Positions 1-6,643 are shown, counted from the first letter of the stretch. The stretch: DNA of 28,601 nt from an uncultured Blautia sp. (GCA_934426285.1 CAKRYE010000025.1:1-28601), one strand, 5' to 3'. The notes: generated by a model not told the origin, from the letters alone. Numbers and translations: made by a program.

Positions 1-284
1 AGTTCTGCCTTATAGAAATCATCATATGGGATGTTCATAAGAACATAGGCTTCGCCCTGCTGTGCTTCTGCAGCAAATGTATCCTCTTCTTCTGTTTCCG
101 GGGCAAATTCATTCTCTGCATCCTCCGGAGCAAATTCGTCAGAATCAGAAGCTTCTGTACTGTCTGTAATTACCTCACTGTCTGTAAAATCAGCTGCCAG
201 GGCTGCATAAGGCATGCTGGTCACTGCTACTGCCGCACTCATTACTACCGGTGCTATCTTTTTCATAAGATTTTTGTTTGTCAT
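1..284 (-). CDS. secreted protein, N-terminal part only (possible Tp47 domain C-like protein)
   Basis: The gene runs off the left edge, and about 94 codons are visible. It starts at an ATG at 284 behind a good AGGAG ribosome binding site. A typical signal peptide follows: basic MTNKNLMKK, then a hydrophobic stretch, then ALAAD as a likely cleavage region. A low-complexity acidic stretch comes next (many Asp, Glu and Ser, with two EFAPE copies). The last visible part reads YVLMNIPYDDFYKAE. That ending reminds me of clostridial secreted proteins annotated as penicillin-binding Tp47 domain C-containing, but this is from memory and the defining region lies outside the window. What is supported by the sequence is only that the protein is exported. 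It is transcribed away from the next gene, so the 353-bp gap holds two divergent start regions. Confidence 0.6.
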   Translation of the reverse strand, partial: MTNKNLMKKIAPVVMSAAVAVTSMPYAALAADFTDSEVITDSTEASDSDEFAPEDAENEFAPETEEEDTFAAEAQQGEAYVLMNIPYDDFYKAE

Positions 285-543
285 GCTATTCTCCTCTTTA
301 TTTTTATTGTTTTGATTACCTGTACCAATTGGAATAACCCTTACCAGAGAGTATGTTTTACTTTTTACCAAAAAGGGAGTGACTTCTGCCAAAGATATTC
401 ATATAGGATTTTAGATGGGATGAACAAATATAGTTTGTCGCATCTAACAATTGATAGATTATCATAATTGCATGGGAATTTCCACTGTTTTCCAATAGTT
501 TTATTAGACAAACTTTCTCAATATTTCATTTTAAGGTTTGTTT

Positions 544-559
544 GTTAGAAAAATCTAAC
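544..559. promoter_or_regulatory. iron-regulon-like dyad GTTAG-N6-CTAAC upstream of the Gx-transporter gene
   Basis: Perfect 5-6-5 inverted repeat, GTTAG-AAAAAT-CTAAC, lying just upstream of the proposed -35 at 567. The same dyad occurs at the promoters of DUF2325, feoA and feoB between 12.8 and 14.0 kb in this window. The inference is a shared metalloregulator, probably of the DtxR type. The match is seen directly; the regulator is not proven. Confidence 0.6.
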
Positions 560-566
560 TTCTCAG

Positions 567-595
567 TTGCGCCGAAGTTTCCTGTATGTTAAAAT
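567..595 (+). promoter_or_regulatory. putative sigma-A promoter of the Gx-transporter gene
   Basis: TTGCGC (567-572), a 17-bp spacer, then TAAAAT (590-595). The -10 matches consensus at five of six bases and the -35 is weak. It leaves a leader of about 35 nt before the ATG at 638. Confidence 0.4.
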
Positions 596-637
596 ATCTG
601 AAGTTGATGGTATTTTATGGAGAGGAGAATTATTTCT

Positions 638-1132
638 ATGAAACAGAAAACAGCCTATCTGGGGCTTTTTTCCGCTGTGGCGATTATTTTGGGATATGTA
701 GAATCACTGATCCCGGTTTTTGCAGGAATCCCAGGAATCAAGCTGGGGCTTGCCAATCTGGGAGTCCTGTTTATCCTGAAAAAGTATTCCTTTAAAGAGG
801 CTGCCCTGGTTTCCGTTGTCCGTATCCTGGTGATCGGGTTTATGTTCGGAAATCTGTTCAGTATCCTGTACAGCCTGGCAGGGGCTGCACTTAGTATGAC
901 AGTTATGACACTTATGCTGAAAAAAACCTCCTTCAGTCTGATCGGAGTCAGCGTTGCAGGAGGTGTTTCCCATAATATTGGTCAGCTGATCATTGCCATG
1001 CTGATCGTAAATAATGCAAGTGTATTTGTATATGCACCTGCACTGCTTGTAGCAGGTGTTGCCGCAGGTGTTGTGATCGGAGGGCTGACATCCGAAATCT
1101 GTAAACGGGTACAGCTTCCTGGTGAGTCATAA
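638..1132 (+). CDS. Gx transporter family protein (Hpre_diP_synt_I, once called heptaprenyl diphosphate synthase component I)
   Basis: A hydrophobic protein of 164 residues with about five membrane segments, of the Hpre_diP_synt_I family (PF07456). The opening region, with GYVESLIPVF followed by PGIKLGLANLGVLFIL, is typical of this family. The fold resembles the ECF-type substrate-binding (S) components of vitamin transporters, and the old name as a prenyl synthase subunit is probably misleading. The true substrate is unknown to me. An upstream in-frame ATG at 617 is less likely as the start, because AGAGGAG at 621-627 lies about 10 nt before the ATG at 638. In many clostridia this gene neighbours a NusG-domain-II gene. 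Here that gene is 20 kb away (21705). A dyad shared with the feo genes lies upstream, so its expression may follow iron. Confidence 0.8.
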   Translation: MKQKTAYLGLFSAVAIILGYVESLIPVFAGIPGIKLGLANLGVLFILKKYSFKEAALVSVVRILVIGFMFGNLFSILYSLAGAALSMTVMTLMLKKTSFSLIGVSVAGGVSHNIGQLIIAMLIVNNASVFVYAPALLVAGVAAGVVIGGLTSEICKRVQLPGES

Positions 1133-1145
1133 TACTGCATAACTA

Positions 1146-1646
1146 TCAATGACTTCCATTACAGTACCAGTTTTCGTAAACAGTTTCCAAAAGTGGCAAA
1201 TTACAGCAACGCTGTTTTATCTTCCTATCATTTGGCGTTAACAGTTCATCAGACATAAAAACTAATGTATGTAATTTTTCAGCTGTTGTCTGTATAGTTT
1301 CCCAATCCTGCTGTATTGCTCTATACTGTTTTTGCAAAAGTCGTCTGTATTGAAGATTTTGCTCCTGATTAATACATATTGGCAGAATCGCTTTATCTGG
1401 AACCGGAATCATATTATTGAAATTAATTGCTCCAAGCTGACCTCCACATATTTTTCGAAAATCTTTTGTATTATGCATGGATTTATGTTTTTGCTTAGGG
1501 GATGTAAAAGGAGCATAATATTTGATGCCATCAATTTCAAGAATAATTCCAATATATGGTCGGGATTCGTTTTTATTATCTGCTACATTTGAATCATATT
1601 TTTTAATATATTTAATATATTCATTTTTGATATTATATATATCCAT
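1146..1646 (-). CDS. toxN: ToxN/AbiQ-family endoribonuclease toxin of a type III toxin-antitoxin system
   Basis: A protein of 166 residues with the ToxN/AbiQ family pattern (PF13958): an N-terminal Tyr-rich segment, SRPYIGIILEIDG (residues 28-40), YYAPFTSPKQKH (43-54), and GQLGAINFNNMIPVP further on. The T48-S49-x-K51 group corresponds to the conserved Thr/Ser/Lys active-site cluster of this family. The length fits ToxN (about 170 residues). Family members are sequence-specific RNases, held inactive by a short repeated RNA and released on phage infection, when they often cause abortive infection. The start at 1646 has an AAGGAG site 5-8 nt upstream. Just upstream lie a terminator and three perfect 36-nt repeats, the hallmark layout of ToxIN, so the context supports the call strongly. 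Local AT content is higher than in the neighbours, which fits horizontal acquisition. Confidence 0.93.
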   Translation of the reverse strand: MDIYNIKNEYIKYIKKYDSNVADNKNESRPYIGIILEIDGIKYYAPFTSPKQKHKSMHNTKDFRKICGGQLGAINFNNMIPVPDKAILPICINQEQNLQYRRLLQKQYRAIQQDWETIQTTAEKLHTLVFMSDELLTPNDRKIKQRCCNLPLLETVYENWYCNGSH

Positions 1647-1663
1647 TTTTCTCCTTATACTAA

Positions 1664-1690
1664 AAAGAGACGATATAAAATCGTCTCTTT
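1664..1690 (-). terminator. terminator/attenuator between the ToxI RNA and toxN
   Basis: An 11-bp perfect stem (1664-1674 with 1680-1690) with a 5-nt loop. On the minus strand it is followed directly by a T-run. In known ToxIN loci a leaky terminator in this place sets the excess of antitoxin RNA over toxin mRNA. The toxN ribosome binding site begins about 8 nt after it. Confidence 0.88.
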
Positions 1691-1692
1691 AC

Positions 1693-1800
1693 TTTTTTAG
1701 TTCTCACTTATTGGTGGAGATGTACCGCTTTTTTAGTTCTCACTTATTGGTGGAGATGTACCGCTTTTTTAGTTCTCACTTATTGGTGGAGATGTACCGC
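1693..1800 (-). ncRNA. toxI: ToxI-type antitoxin RNA: three perfect 36-nt tandem repeats
   Basis: Three identical head-to-tail 36-nt units at 1693-1728, 1729-1764 and 1765-1800, with no spacers. On the transcribed (minus) strand each unit begins GCGGTACATC and ends AACTAAAAAA. Known type III antitoxins are arrays of about 2-6 units of 34-40 nt, each folding as a pseudoknot that binds one toxin molecule. Their toxins cut in A-rich sequence at unit junctions, which the A6 run here matches. Within a unit CTC(C)AC and GTGAG can pair, but I could not compute a pseudoknot. A strong promoter lies immediately upstream and a terminator immediately downstream. Confidence 0.9.
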
Positions 1801-1813
1801 TTTCTATATTTAA

Positions 1814-1842
1814 ATTATATGCAACTTTTCCAAAAAAGTCAA
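1814..1842 (-). promoter_or_regulatory. strong sigma-A promoter of the toxI-toxN operon
   Basis: TTGACT (1842-1837 on the minus strand), a spacer of exactly 17 bp, then perfect TATAAT (1819-1814). Transcription should begin about 7 nt later, a few bases before the first repeat unit at 1800. This is one of the best promoter matches in the window, as expected for an antitoxin RNA that must be made in excess. Confidence 0.85.
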
Positions 1843-2055
1843 TCGCTATTTTGAGGATAAGCTGAAACATTTGATATATTATTGTAAAACTGCTGGTATG
1901 TTGTCTACGGAGGCTGATTATTATACATAGTTTTTCTCCCTTCCGTTTTTTCTTTAATAATATGACAAACTGGAAACGCTGTTTTTTGATACGAAAAAAC
2001 ACATCTTCTGAATGAAAAAAGCAGTTAACCTATTGAAATTCATTTCTTATCCCTT
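1843..2055. other. gene-free stretch upstream of the toxin-antitoxin promoter
   Basis: About 210 bp, AT-rich, between the toxI promoter and the 3' end of the antitoxin-like gene. Frames here have no ribosome binding site or family resemblance. A small dyad of seven-base arms (1981-2000) could be a weak terminator for the leftward gene at 2056. A toxin partner for that gene would be expected here, but none is seen. Confidence 0.4.
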
Positions 2056-2295
2056 TTAAAAATCTGACAGGTCAATAGCCGGGGAAACATCGCCTCTCTT
2101 AAAGTTACTTACTGCACGATCCATATCTGCCAGAGTTCTGGCTGAAATGCTCTCTGGCACTGCCAGTTCCCGAGGTTCCAGAATAATGCAGCCATTTCCG
2201 TATTCTTTTACATTGTAATACTGATAAGCAGCTCCTCTGAGCGTAATTCTTTTTTTGTTATCCAGATGGGCAACATAATCTTTCATTGCTTCCAT
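2056..2295 (-). CDS. small antitoxin-like protein (orphan), function unknown
   Basis: A 79-residue soluble protein. The start is ATG 2295, placed 8 nt after a perfect AGGAGG; a GTG at 2304 overlaps that site and is unlikely. The N-terminal half (YVAHLDNKKRITLRG, then YYNVKEYGNGCIILEPREL) looks like a small beta-rich DNA-binding segment of the AbrB kind. The C-terminal half (ISARTLADMDRAVSNFKRG, ending SPAIDLSDF) resembles the toxin-binding tail of Phd/RelB-type antitoxins. I recall similar proteins annotated as hypothetical or antitoxin-like in Lachnospiraceae, and I cannot name a family. In a working type II module a toxin gene would follow, but none is found before the ToxIN locus. It may be an orphan or may regulate elsewhere. 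Confidence 0.6.
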   Translation of the reverse strand: MEAMKDYVAHLDNKKRITLRGAAYQYYNVKEYGNGCIILEPRELAVPESISARTLADMDRAVSNFKRGDVSPAIDLSDF

Positions 2296-2456
2296 TATCA
2301 GCACCTCCTACGCAAACATTTATGTGGGAAATCCCACCTCTTATTATTATAATACGCTTTTCTATATTATCTGCCAATCTACTTTTACATACTCCTATAG
2401 TATTATTTTTGAACAGACAAGTGGTAGAAATCATTTTAACCGGTATCCCTATTTTA

Positions 2457-3692
2457 TCAGGAAACTGACATTACCTTTCCAATGAACAGGACTTCATCAT
2501 TATTTCTGTCATAGATCAGAAATGCAAATGGGCGGGTAAGCTCCACGGTTTTGATAATCGGTTCATCTTCCACCGCAGCAGACATACACTCCATGGTAAC
2601 TGCCGTCACTGCTGCTGCCTTCGTGCCATTTTCATCCAGCTCCAGTTTGGTTTTCTGCAGTATCGTATCTATATTTACGTTTTGGTCTGCAATACCGGAG
2701 AAATCAGCATTGCTGGAAAATATATTATCCAGCCCCAGGCTTGAAAGCATATCGTTTAGAACGGTGCTCGTCTCAAAGTTAAGTTTTGGCATCTTGCAGT
2801 CAACTTCATCATATTCTGGATTGGATTTCAGGAGTCCGCCAATATCCAGATCCTCCAGAGTGAAATCACCTTCATCATTTGGCAGTATCCCTATGAAACT
2901 TAAGCCATTGGCATAATCCCTGCCAAAAGCAGTAGCCTTATCATTTTCATAATACTGGTCTCCTGTACAGGTCATGTATTTTGTCTTTTCATTTTCCCCA
3001 AAAGTTTCTTCTGTATCAGAAACATTCCAAGGTTCCCCACTCCATCCGGACTCAAAATACAGGGAATTGGTCAGGCACAGTCCCGTATTGTCATTGATCA
3101 GATCCGGAGTAATGATCTTCGGGATCAGCCCTTCTGTATTTTGGTCACACCAGGAATTGATGATATCACATGTTTTCTCCGCGGCAGAAAAATCCACAGC
3201 TTCCACTTCTGCCCCAAAACTATCCGATACCATACCCTTGAATTTCTCCTGAAGTGTTAACCCATTATCCACCCAGACCGCATCTGCTATCTTTACTTTT
3301 GACTGATATCCATAGCTCTCATCTTCAGTATTGTATTCCTGAATCTTGTCCAGATACTCCTTTGCATATGAGGCAAAATCATTGGTTCCCAGATAAGCAC
3401 TCAGAACTTCTTTTGTCTCTCCTTTCGCACCTTCTGCGATCATGCCAAGTGCAAAGTTCAAGCTTGTCGGGCTGAACATGATGTTTTTACCGGAATCCTC
3501 CGCAGAGATTTTATCTGTCATTTTTACGGAATTTTGTAATGCTGTAGTTTTGTCAATATTGGTTTCATTTTGCACGGTTTCATCTGAAGTAAGGATTTCG
3601 CTGGCCGCTACAGTATCAACATATACGTTAACAGCTGGCATCACTGCTGCCATTGCTGTCATTATCCCAGCCAGAAGTTGGTTTCTTCTCAT
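2457..3692 (-). CDS. secreted serpin (serine protease inhibitor)
   Basis: A 411-residue serpin with an N-terminal export signal (MRRNQLLAG, then a hydrophobic run) and a flexible linker. The fold signatures are present: IMFSPTSLNFALGMIAEGA near the start, LTNSLYFESGW in the middle, and the C-terminal RPFAFLIYDRNNDEVLFIGKV. The reactive-centre hinge is ELDENGTKAAAVTAV, with small residues at P12-P9 as inhibitory serpins require. Numbering from the hinge Gly as P15 and Thr as P14 places Met-Ser at P1-P1', as in human alpha-1-antitrypsin. Gut bacterial serpins such as those of Eubacterium siraeum inhibit host or bacterial proteases, and an extracellular protective role is inferred. The start at 3692 was chosen for its AGGAGG at 9 nt; an upstream in-frame ATG at 3797 would run through the arsR terminator. 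The gene is monocistronic. Confidence 0.93.
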   Translation of the reverse strand: MRRNQLLAGIMTAMAAVMPAVNVYVDTVAASEILTSDETVQNETNIDKTTALQNSVKMTDKISAEDSGKNIMFSPTSLNFALGMIAEGAKGETKEVLSAYLGTNDFASYAKEYLDKIQEYNTEDESYGYQSKVKIADAVWVDNGLTLQEKFKGMVSDSFGAEVEAVDFSAAEKTCDIINSWCDQNTEGLIPKIITPDLINDNTGLCLTNSLYFESGWSGEPWNVSDTEETFGENEKTKYMTCTGDQYYENDKATAFGRDYANGLSFIGILPNDEGDFTLEDLDIGGLLKSNPEYDEVDCKMPKLNFETSTVLNDMLSSLGLDNIFSSNADFSGIADQNVNIDTILQKTKLELDENGTKAAAVTAVTMECMSAAVEDEPIIKTVELTRPFAFLIYDRNNDEVLFIGKVMSVS

Positions 3693-3778
3693 AGGACATT
3701 TCCTCCTTTGGCATTTTTTATAGTTTAACATGCCGGTCTTTTGGTTTTGTAATTTAAATAGTATAATCTTAACTATCA

Positions 3779-3815
3779 AAAAGACGTAAGCTAACAATAT
3801 TAGCTTACGTCTTTT
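3779..3815 (-). terminator. terminator of the HMA-cadA-arsR operon
   Basis: A 16-bp perfect stem (3779-3794 with 3800-3815) with a 5-nt loop, followed on the minus strand by a T-run. It lies 18 bp after the arsR stop and separates that operon from the serpin gene. Confidence 0.85.
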
Positions 3816-3833
3816 GGGGCTTTGGGGACAGCT

Positions 3834-4196
3834 CTAGTCTTCTTCTATATGATCCCGTCCCTGATTGATGATGGTGCGGACATGGTCGTCTGCAAGGGAA
3901 TAGAAAATGGATTTCCCTTCTCTGCGGCTTTTTACCAGTTTGTTCTGCTTCAGGATGCGGAGCTGATGGGAAATGGCAGACTGGGTCATGTTCAGTACCT
4001 TTGCAAGATCACATACGCAGACCTCTGCCTCGAATAAAACAAAGAGGATCCGGATCCTGGTGGAGTCTCCAAAAACCTTGAAAAGTTCTGCCAGATCATA
4101 AAGCTCTGTTTCCTCGGGCAGGGTCTCATTTACAATCTTCAACAGGTCTTCATGAACCTCGAAACCATCACATACTTCATCTTTACGTTCTTCCAT
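3834..4196 (-). CDS. ArsR/SmtB-family metal-sensing repressor (CadC/CzrA type)
   Basis: A winged-helix repressor of about 120 residues from the ATG at 4196 (a longer start at 4244 is possible). FKVFGDSTRIRILFVLFEAEVCVCDLA leads into the recognition helix MTQSAISHQLRILKQNKLVKSRREGKSIFYSL. The C-V-C motif matches the alpha3 metal site of ArsR/CadC. The tail DDHVRTIINQGRDHIEED carries the D-x-H...H-x-x-E pattern of the alpha5 site of SmtB/CzrA. Having both suggests sensing of Zn, Cd, Pb or related ions, but which site works cannot be read from the sequence. It is the last gene after the metal ATPase, typical of autoregulated efflux operons, and a matching operator lies at the operon promoter (6583-6608). 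The ribosome binding site (AGGTGA, short spacing) is modest. Confidence 0.88.
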   Translation of the reverse strand: MEERKDEVCDGFEVHEDLLKIVNETLPEETELYDLAELFKVFGDSTRIRILFVLFEAEVCVCDLAKVLNMTQSAISHQLRILKQNKLVKSRREGKSIFYSLADDHVRTIINQGRDHIEED

Positions 4197-4262
4197 TCTG
4201 TCACCTGTTTCCTTTCTAATTGTTATAATTCTAACATTATTCATTCATTTATGCTATTACAA

Positions 4263-4292
4263 ATGGTTACTGCCCGCTCAGACAGTAACCAT
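4263..4292 (-). promoter_or_regulatory. hairpin between cadA and arsR
   Basis: A 10-bp perfect stem (ATGGTTACTG with CAGTAACCAT) and a 10-nt loop, starting about 10 bp past the ATPase stop. The T-run after it on the minus strand is weak, so it may be a partial terminator or an mRNA-stabilising hairpin. Its GTTACTG/CAGTAAC arms resemble the outer arms of the palindromic element at 27985-28127. Confidence 0.5.
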
Positions 4293-4301
4293 TATCCATA
4301 C

Positions 4302-6167
4302 TTACAGTTTTTTCACAAATAATGCACGGATCGCATTCAGTACTGCAATAATCATAACTCCTACATCTGCGAAGATGGCCATCCACATATTTGCAATACC
4401 AACAGCACCCAGAATCAGGCAGAGAACCTTGATACCGATGGCAAAGTAGATATTTTCATATACAATGCGGATACATTTACGTGCGATCTTAATTGCTTTG
4501 GAAATCTTCAGCGGGTCATCATCCATCAGCACAATATCTGCTGCCTCGATGGCTGCATCGGAGCCAAGAGCACCCATGGCAATACCAATATCTGCTCTGG
4601 ACAATACAGGGGCATCATTGATACCATCACCTACAAAGGCCAGCTTCTCTTTCTCTGTCTTCTTAGACAAAAGCTCTTCCACCTTTGTTACCTTATCAGC
4701 AGGAAGAAGTTCACTGTAAACCTCATCAATTCCCAACTCTGCGGCAACCTGATCTGCAACTCGTCTGGAATCGCCGGTAAGCATAACAGTTCTGGAAATA
4801 CCGGCCTTCTTCAGTTCTGCAATGGCCTCTTTTGCATGAGGCTTGATAATATCAGAAATCAGGATATGTCCTGAATATCTGCCATCTACAGCCATGTGTA
4901 CCACTGTTCCTACGTGGTGACATTCCTGATAGGGAATACCAAGTCTGTTCATCAGCTTTGCATTTCCCGCTGCAACAGAGACACCGTCCACTTTGGCGAT
5001 CACACCGTTTCCGCTGATCTCTTCAATATCTGTAACACGGTTTCTGTCAACAGGTTTGCCATATGCTTTCTGCAGACTCTTGCTGATAGGATGGGAAGAA
5101 GAACACTCTGCAAGGGCTGCATACTCTAACAATTTCTCATCAGACATTTCATTATGGTGAATACCGCTTACTTCGAATACACCCTGGGTCATGGTACCTG
5201 TTTTATCAAATACCACATATTTGGTCTGTGCCAGTGTTTCCAGATAGTTGGAGCCTTTGACAAGCACTCCCTGGTTGCTGGCACCACCGATTCCCGCAAA
5301 GAAGCTCAACGGAATACTGATCACCAGCGCACACGGACAGCTGATTACCAGGAAGGTAAGTGCTCTGTAAATCCAGTCACCCCACATGGCCGGTTTTCCC
5401 ATGATCAGCAATGATATCGGCGGGATCAGAGCAAGGGCAAGGGCACCATAGCATACAGCAGGAGTATAATATTTTGCAAATTTGGAAATAAAGTTTTCGG
5501 ATTTTGATTTTCTGGAGCTGGAATTCTCTACAAGCTCCAGGATTTTGGATACTGTGGACTCACCAAATTCCTTTGTTGTGCGGATTTTCAGTAAACCAGT
5601 CATGTTGATACAGCCACTGATTACTTCGTCTCCCACCTTTGCATTTCTTGGAAGACTTTCCCCTGTCAGTGCACTGGTGTTTAATGTGGAAGTACCTTCT
5701 GTGATCACACCGTCAATGGGTACTTTCTCTCCTGGCTGTACAACAATGATAGTTCCGATTGCTACCTCGTCCGGATCCACCTGTTCCAGTTCGCCGTTAT
5801 TCTCTACATTTGCATAATCAGGGCGGATATCCATCAGTTCACTGATATTCCTGCGGCTCTTTCCTACTGCATAGCTCTGGAAAAGCTCTCCGATCTGATA
5901 GAAAAGCATAACCGCTGTGCCTTCTGTATAATCTCCCAGAAGAATGGCACCTATGGTAGCCACTGCCATCAGGAAATTTTCATCAAAAACCTGTTTATTC
6001 ATAATACCCTTGAACGCTTTTCTCAGAATATCATATCCGATGATCAGATAAGGGATCATGAAAAGACCAAACCGCAGATAGCCCTTAACCGGAAGCTGTG
6101 AAAAAACAACCACCAGAACAAGGGATATGATAATTCTTACCAGCATTTTCTTCTGCTTCTTATTCAC
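4302..6167 (-). CDS. cadA: Zn/Cd/Pb-exporting P1B-type ATPase (CadA/ZntA class) lacking its own HMA domain
   Basis: A 621-residue membrane pump for divalent heavy metals. In order: N-terminal membrane helices, the actuator loop with TGES (168-171), the ion-path motif C277-P-C279, phosphorylation site DKTGT (D321), the SSSHP motif of P1B pumps, MLTGDS, and GDGINDAP in the P domain. The last helix contains DVG (FADVGVMIIAVLNAIRAL), the mark of the Zn/Cd/Pb class rather than the Cu class. The usual N-terminal heavy-metal-associated domain is absent and is supplied by the separate 72-residue protein encoded just upstream. The start is a GTG at 6167, 7 nt after AGAGAGG. The gene is part of an HMA-cadA-arsR operon. 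Function by family and context is resistance or homeostasis for zinc, cadmium or lead. Confidence 0.92.
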   Translation of the reverse strand: MNKKQKKMLVRIIISLVLVVVFSQLPVKGYLRFGLFMIPYLIIGYDILRKAFKGIMNKQVFDENFLMAVATIGAILLGDYTEGTAVMLFYQIGELFQSYAVGKSRRNISELMDIRPDYANVENNGELEQVDPDEVAIGTIIVVQPGEKVPIDGVITEGTSTLNTSALTGESLPRNAKVGDEVISGCINMTGLLKIRTTKEFGESTVSKILELVENSSSRKSKSENFISKFAKYYTPAVCYGALALALIPPISLLIMGKPAMWGDWIYRALTFLVISCPCALVISIPLSFFAGIGGASNQGVLVKGSNYLETLAQTKYVVFDKTGTMTQGVFEVSGIHHNEMSDEKLLEYAALAECSSSHPISKSLQKAYGKPVDRNRVTDIEEISGNGVIAKVDGVSVAAGNAKLMNRLGIPYQECHHVGTVVHMAVDGRYSGHILISDIIKPHAKEAIAELKKAGISRTVMLTGDSRRVADQVAAELGIDEVYSELLPADKVTKVEELLSKKTEKEKLAFVGDGINDAPVLSRADIGIAMGALGSDAAIEAADIVLMDDDPLKISKAIKIARKCIRIVYENIYFAIGIKVLCLILGAVGIANMWMAIFADVGVMIIAVLNAIRALFVKKL

Positions 6168-6329
6168 CTCAATACCTCTCTTCTTATTACAATTTATGAC
6201 TGCTCCGTATTATAATTATGGACTTGAACCCAATCGGGCAAAAAAACAGGGGCTACCGGCAAAAAGTTTATCCACCGGCAGATATGGCGGTAAATTGCTC
6301 TTTATACAGCAGTCCCTGAAATACTTTTA
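6168..6329 (-). other. 162-bp spacer between the HMA gene and cadA
   Basis: Unusually long for genes that probably share a transcript. It holds no credible reading frame. A direct repeat of TGCCGGT is visible and a stretch resembles a tRNA T-loop (see rejected items). It could be an mRNA processing region, but nothing stronger can be said. Confidence 0.35.
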
Positions 6330-6548
6330 TTAAAGGAAGATCTCGCAGTCGTCTTCTACTTTCTTGCAGTTCTTTAATACGTCTTTCATAACTGCTTTTG
6401 GATCCTGTCCGTCCTCAAATTCAACGATCATCTTCAGCATCATGAAGTTAACGGTTGCATCCTTCACACCTGCTGTATTCTTTGCAGCTTCCTCCATTTT
6501 ATTGGCACAGTTGGCACAGTCTACATCAATCTTATAGGTCTTCTTCAT
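6330..6548 (-). CDS. stand-alone heavy-metal-associated (HMA) domain protein
   Basis: A 72-residue ferredoxin-like HMA domain. The motif VDCANCANKMEEAA has the D-C-x-x-C form found in the N-terminal domains of Zn/Cd pumps, whereas Cu proteins have M-x-C-x-x-C. The Asp suggests a divalent ion. The C-terminus adds two further cysteines (CKKVEDDCEIFL) that could widen the site. It probably delivers metal to, or regulates, the HMA-less ATPase encoded downstream. It is the first gene of the operon, behind a near-consensus promoter and a palindromic operator. Confidence 0.88.
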   Translation of the reverse strand: MKKTYKIDVDCANCANKMEEAAKNTAGVKDATVNFMMLKMIVEFEDGQDPKAVMKDVLKNCKKVEDDCEIFL

Positions 6549-6582
6549 AATATTATCCTTTCCGGCTCATTTTATTCGTTTT

Positions 6583-6608
6583 AACATATGAGCACTTGTT
6601 CATTTGTT
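6583..6608. promoter_or_regulatory. ArsR/CadC-type 12-2-12 operator
   Basis: An imperfect palindrome of 12-2-12 form with the core ATGAGCA-CT-TGTTCAT; two of twelve base pairs mismatch. SmtB/CadC/CzrA-type repressors bind 12-2-12 sites with such ATGAACA/TGTTCAT halves. It starts 7 bp downstream of the -10 and so covers the transcription start, a repressing position. The likely ligand is the ArsR protein of the same operon. Confidence 0.75.
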
Positions 6609-6615
6609 TGATTTT

Positions 6616-6643
6616 ATTATAACATCCTTTTCTTCTCTGTCAA
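6616..6643 (-). promoter_or_regulatory. sigma-A promoter of the HMA-cadA-arsR operon
   Basis: Perfect TTGACA (6643-6638, minus strand), a 16-bp spacer and perfect TATAAT (6621-6616). A strong core promoter with an operator over its start site fits a metal-derepressed operon. Confidence 0.85.

Larger units (their letters stand above)
285..637. other. 353-bp divergent intergenic region
   Basis: AT-rich gap between the leftward secreted-protein gene and the rightward Gx-transporter gene. I find no coding frame with a ribosome binding site. It holds a perfect dyad at 544-559 and a plausible rightward promoter at 567-595, listed separately. I could not pick a confident promoter for the leftward gene. 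Confidence 0.5.

Noticed and set aside
1693..1800. Three perfect 36-nt direct repeats as a CRISPR array
   Set aside because: There are no spacers between the units and no cas genes. The repeats sit between a promoter and terminator upstream of a ToxN gene, which is the type III antitoxin layout.
1522..1854. Rightward frame translating the 36-nt repeats into a repeated peptide
   Set aside because: The repeat length is a multiple of three, so any frame repeats. The promoter, terminator and toxin all lie on the other strand.
6215..6260. A tRNA gene on the minus strand, suggested by GGGTTCAAGTCC
   Set aside because: The T-loop-like word is not flanked by a proper 5-bp stem, and I find no matching acceptor, D or anticodon arms around it. 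It is most likely chance, at best a decayed fragment.
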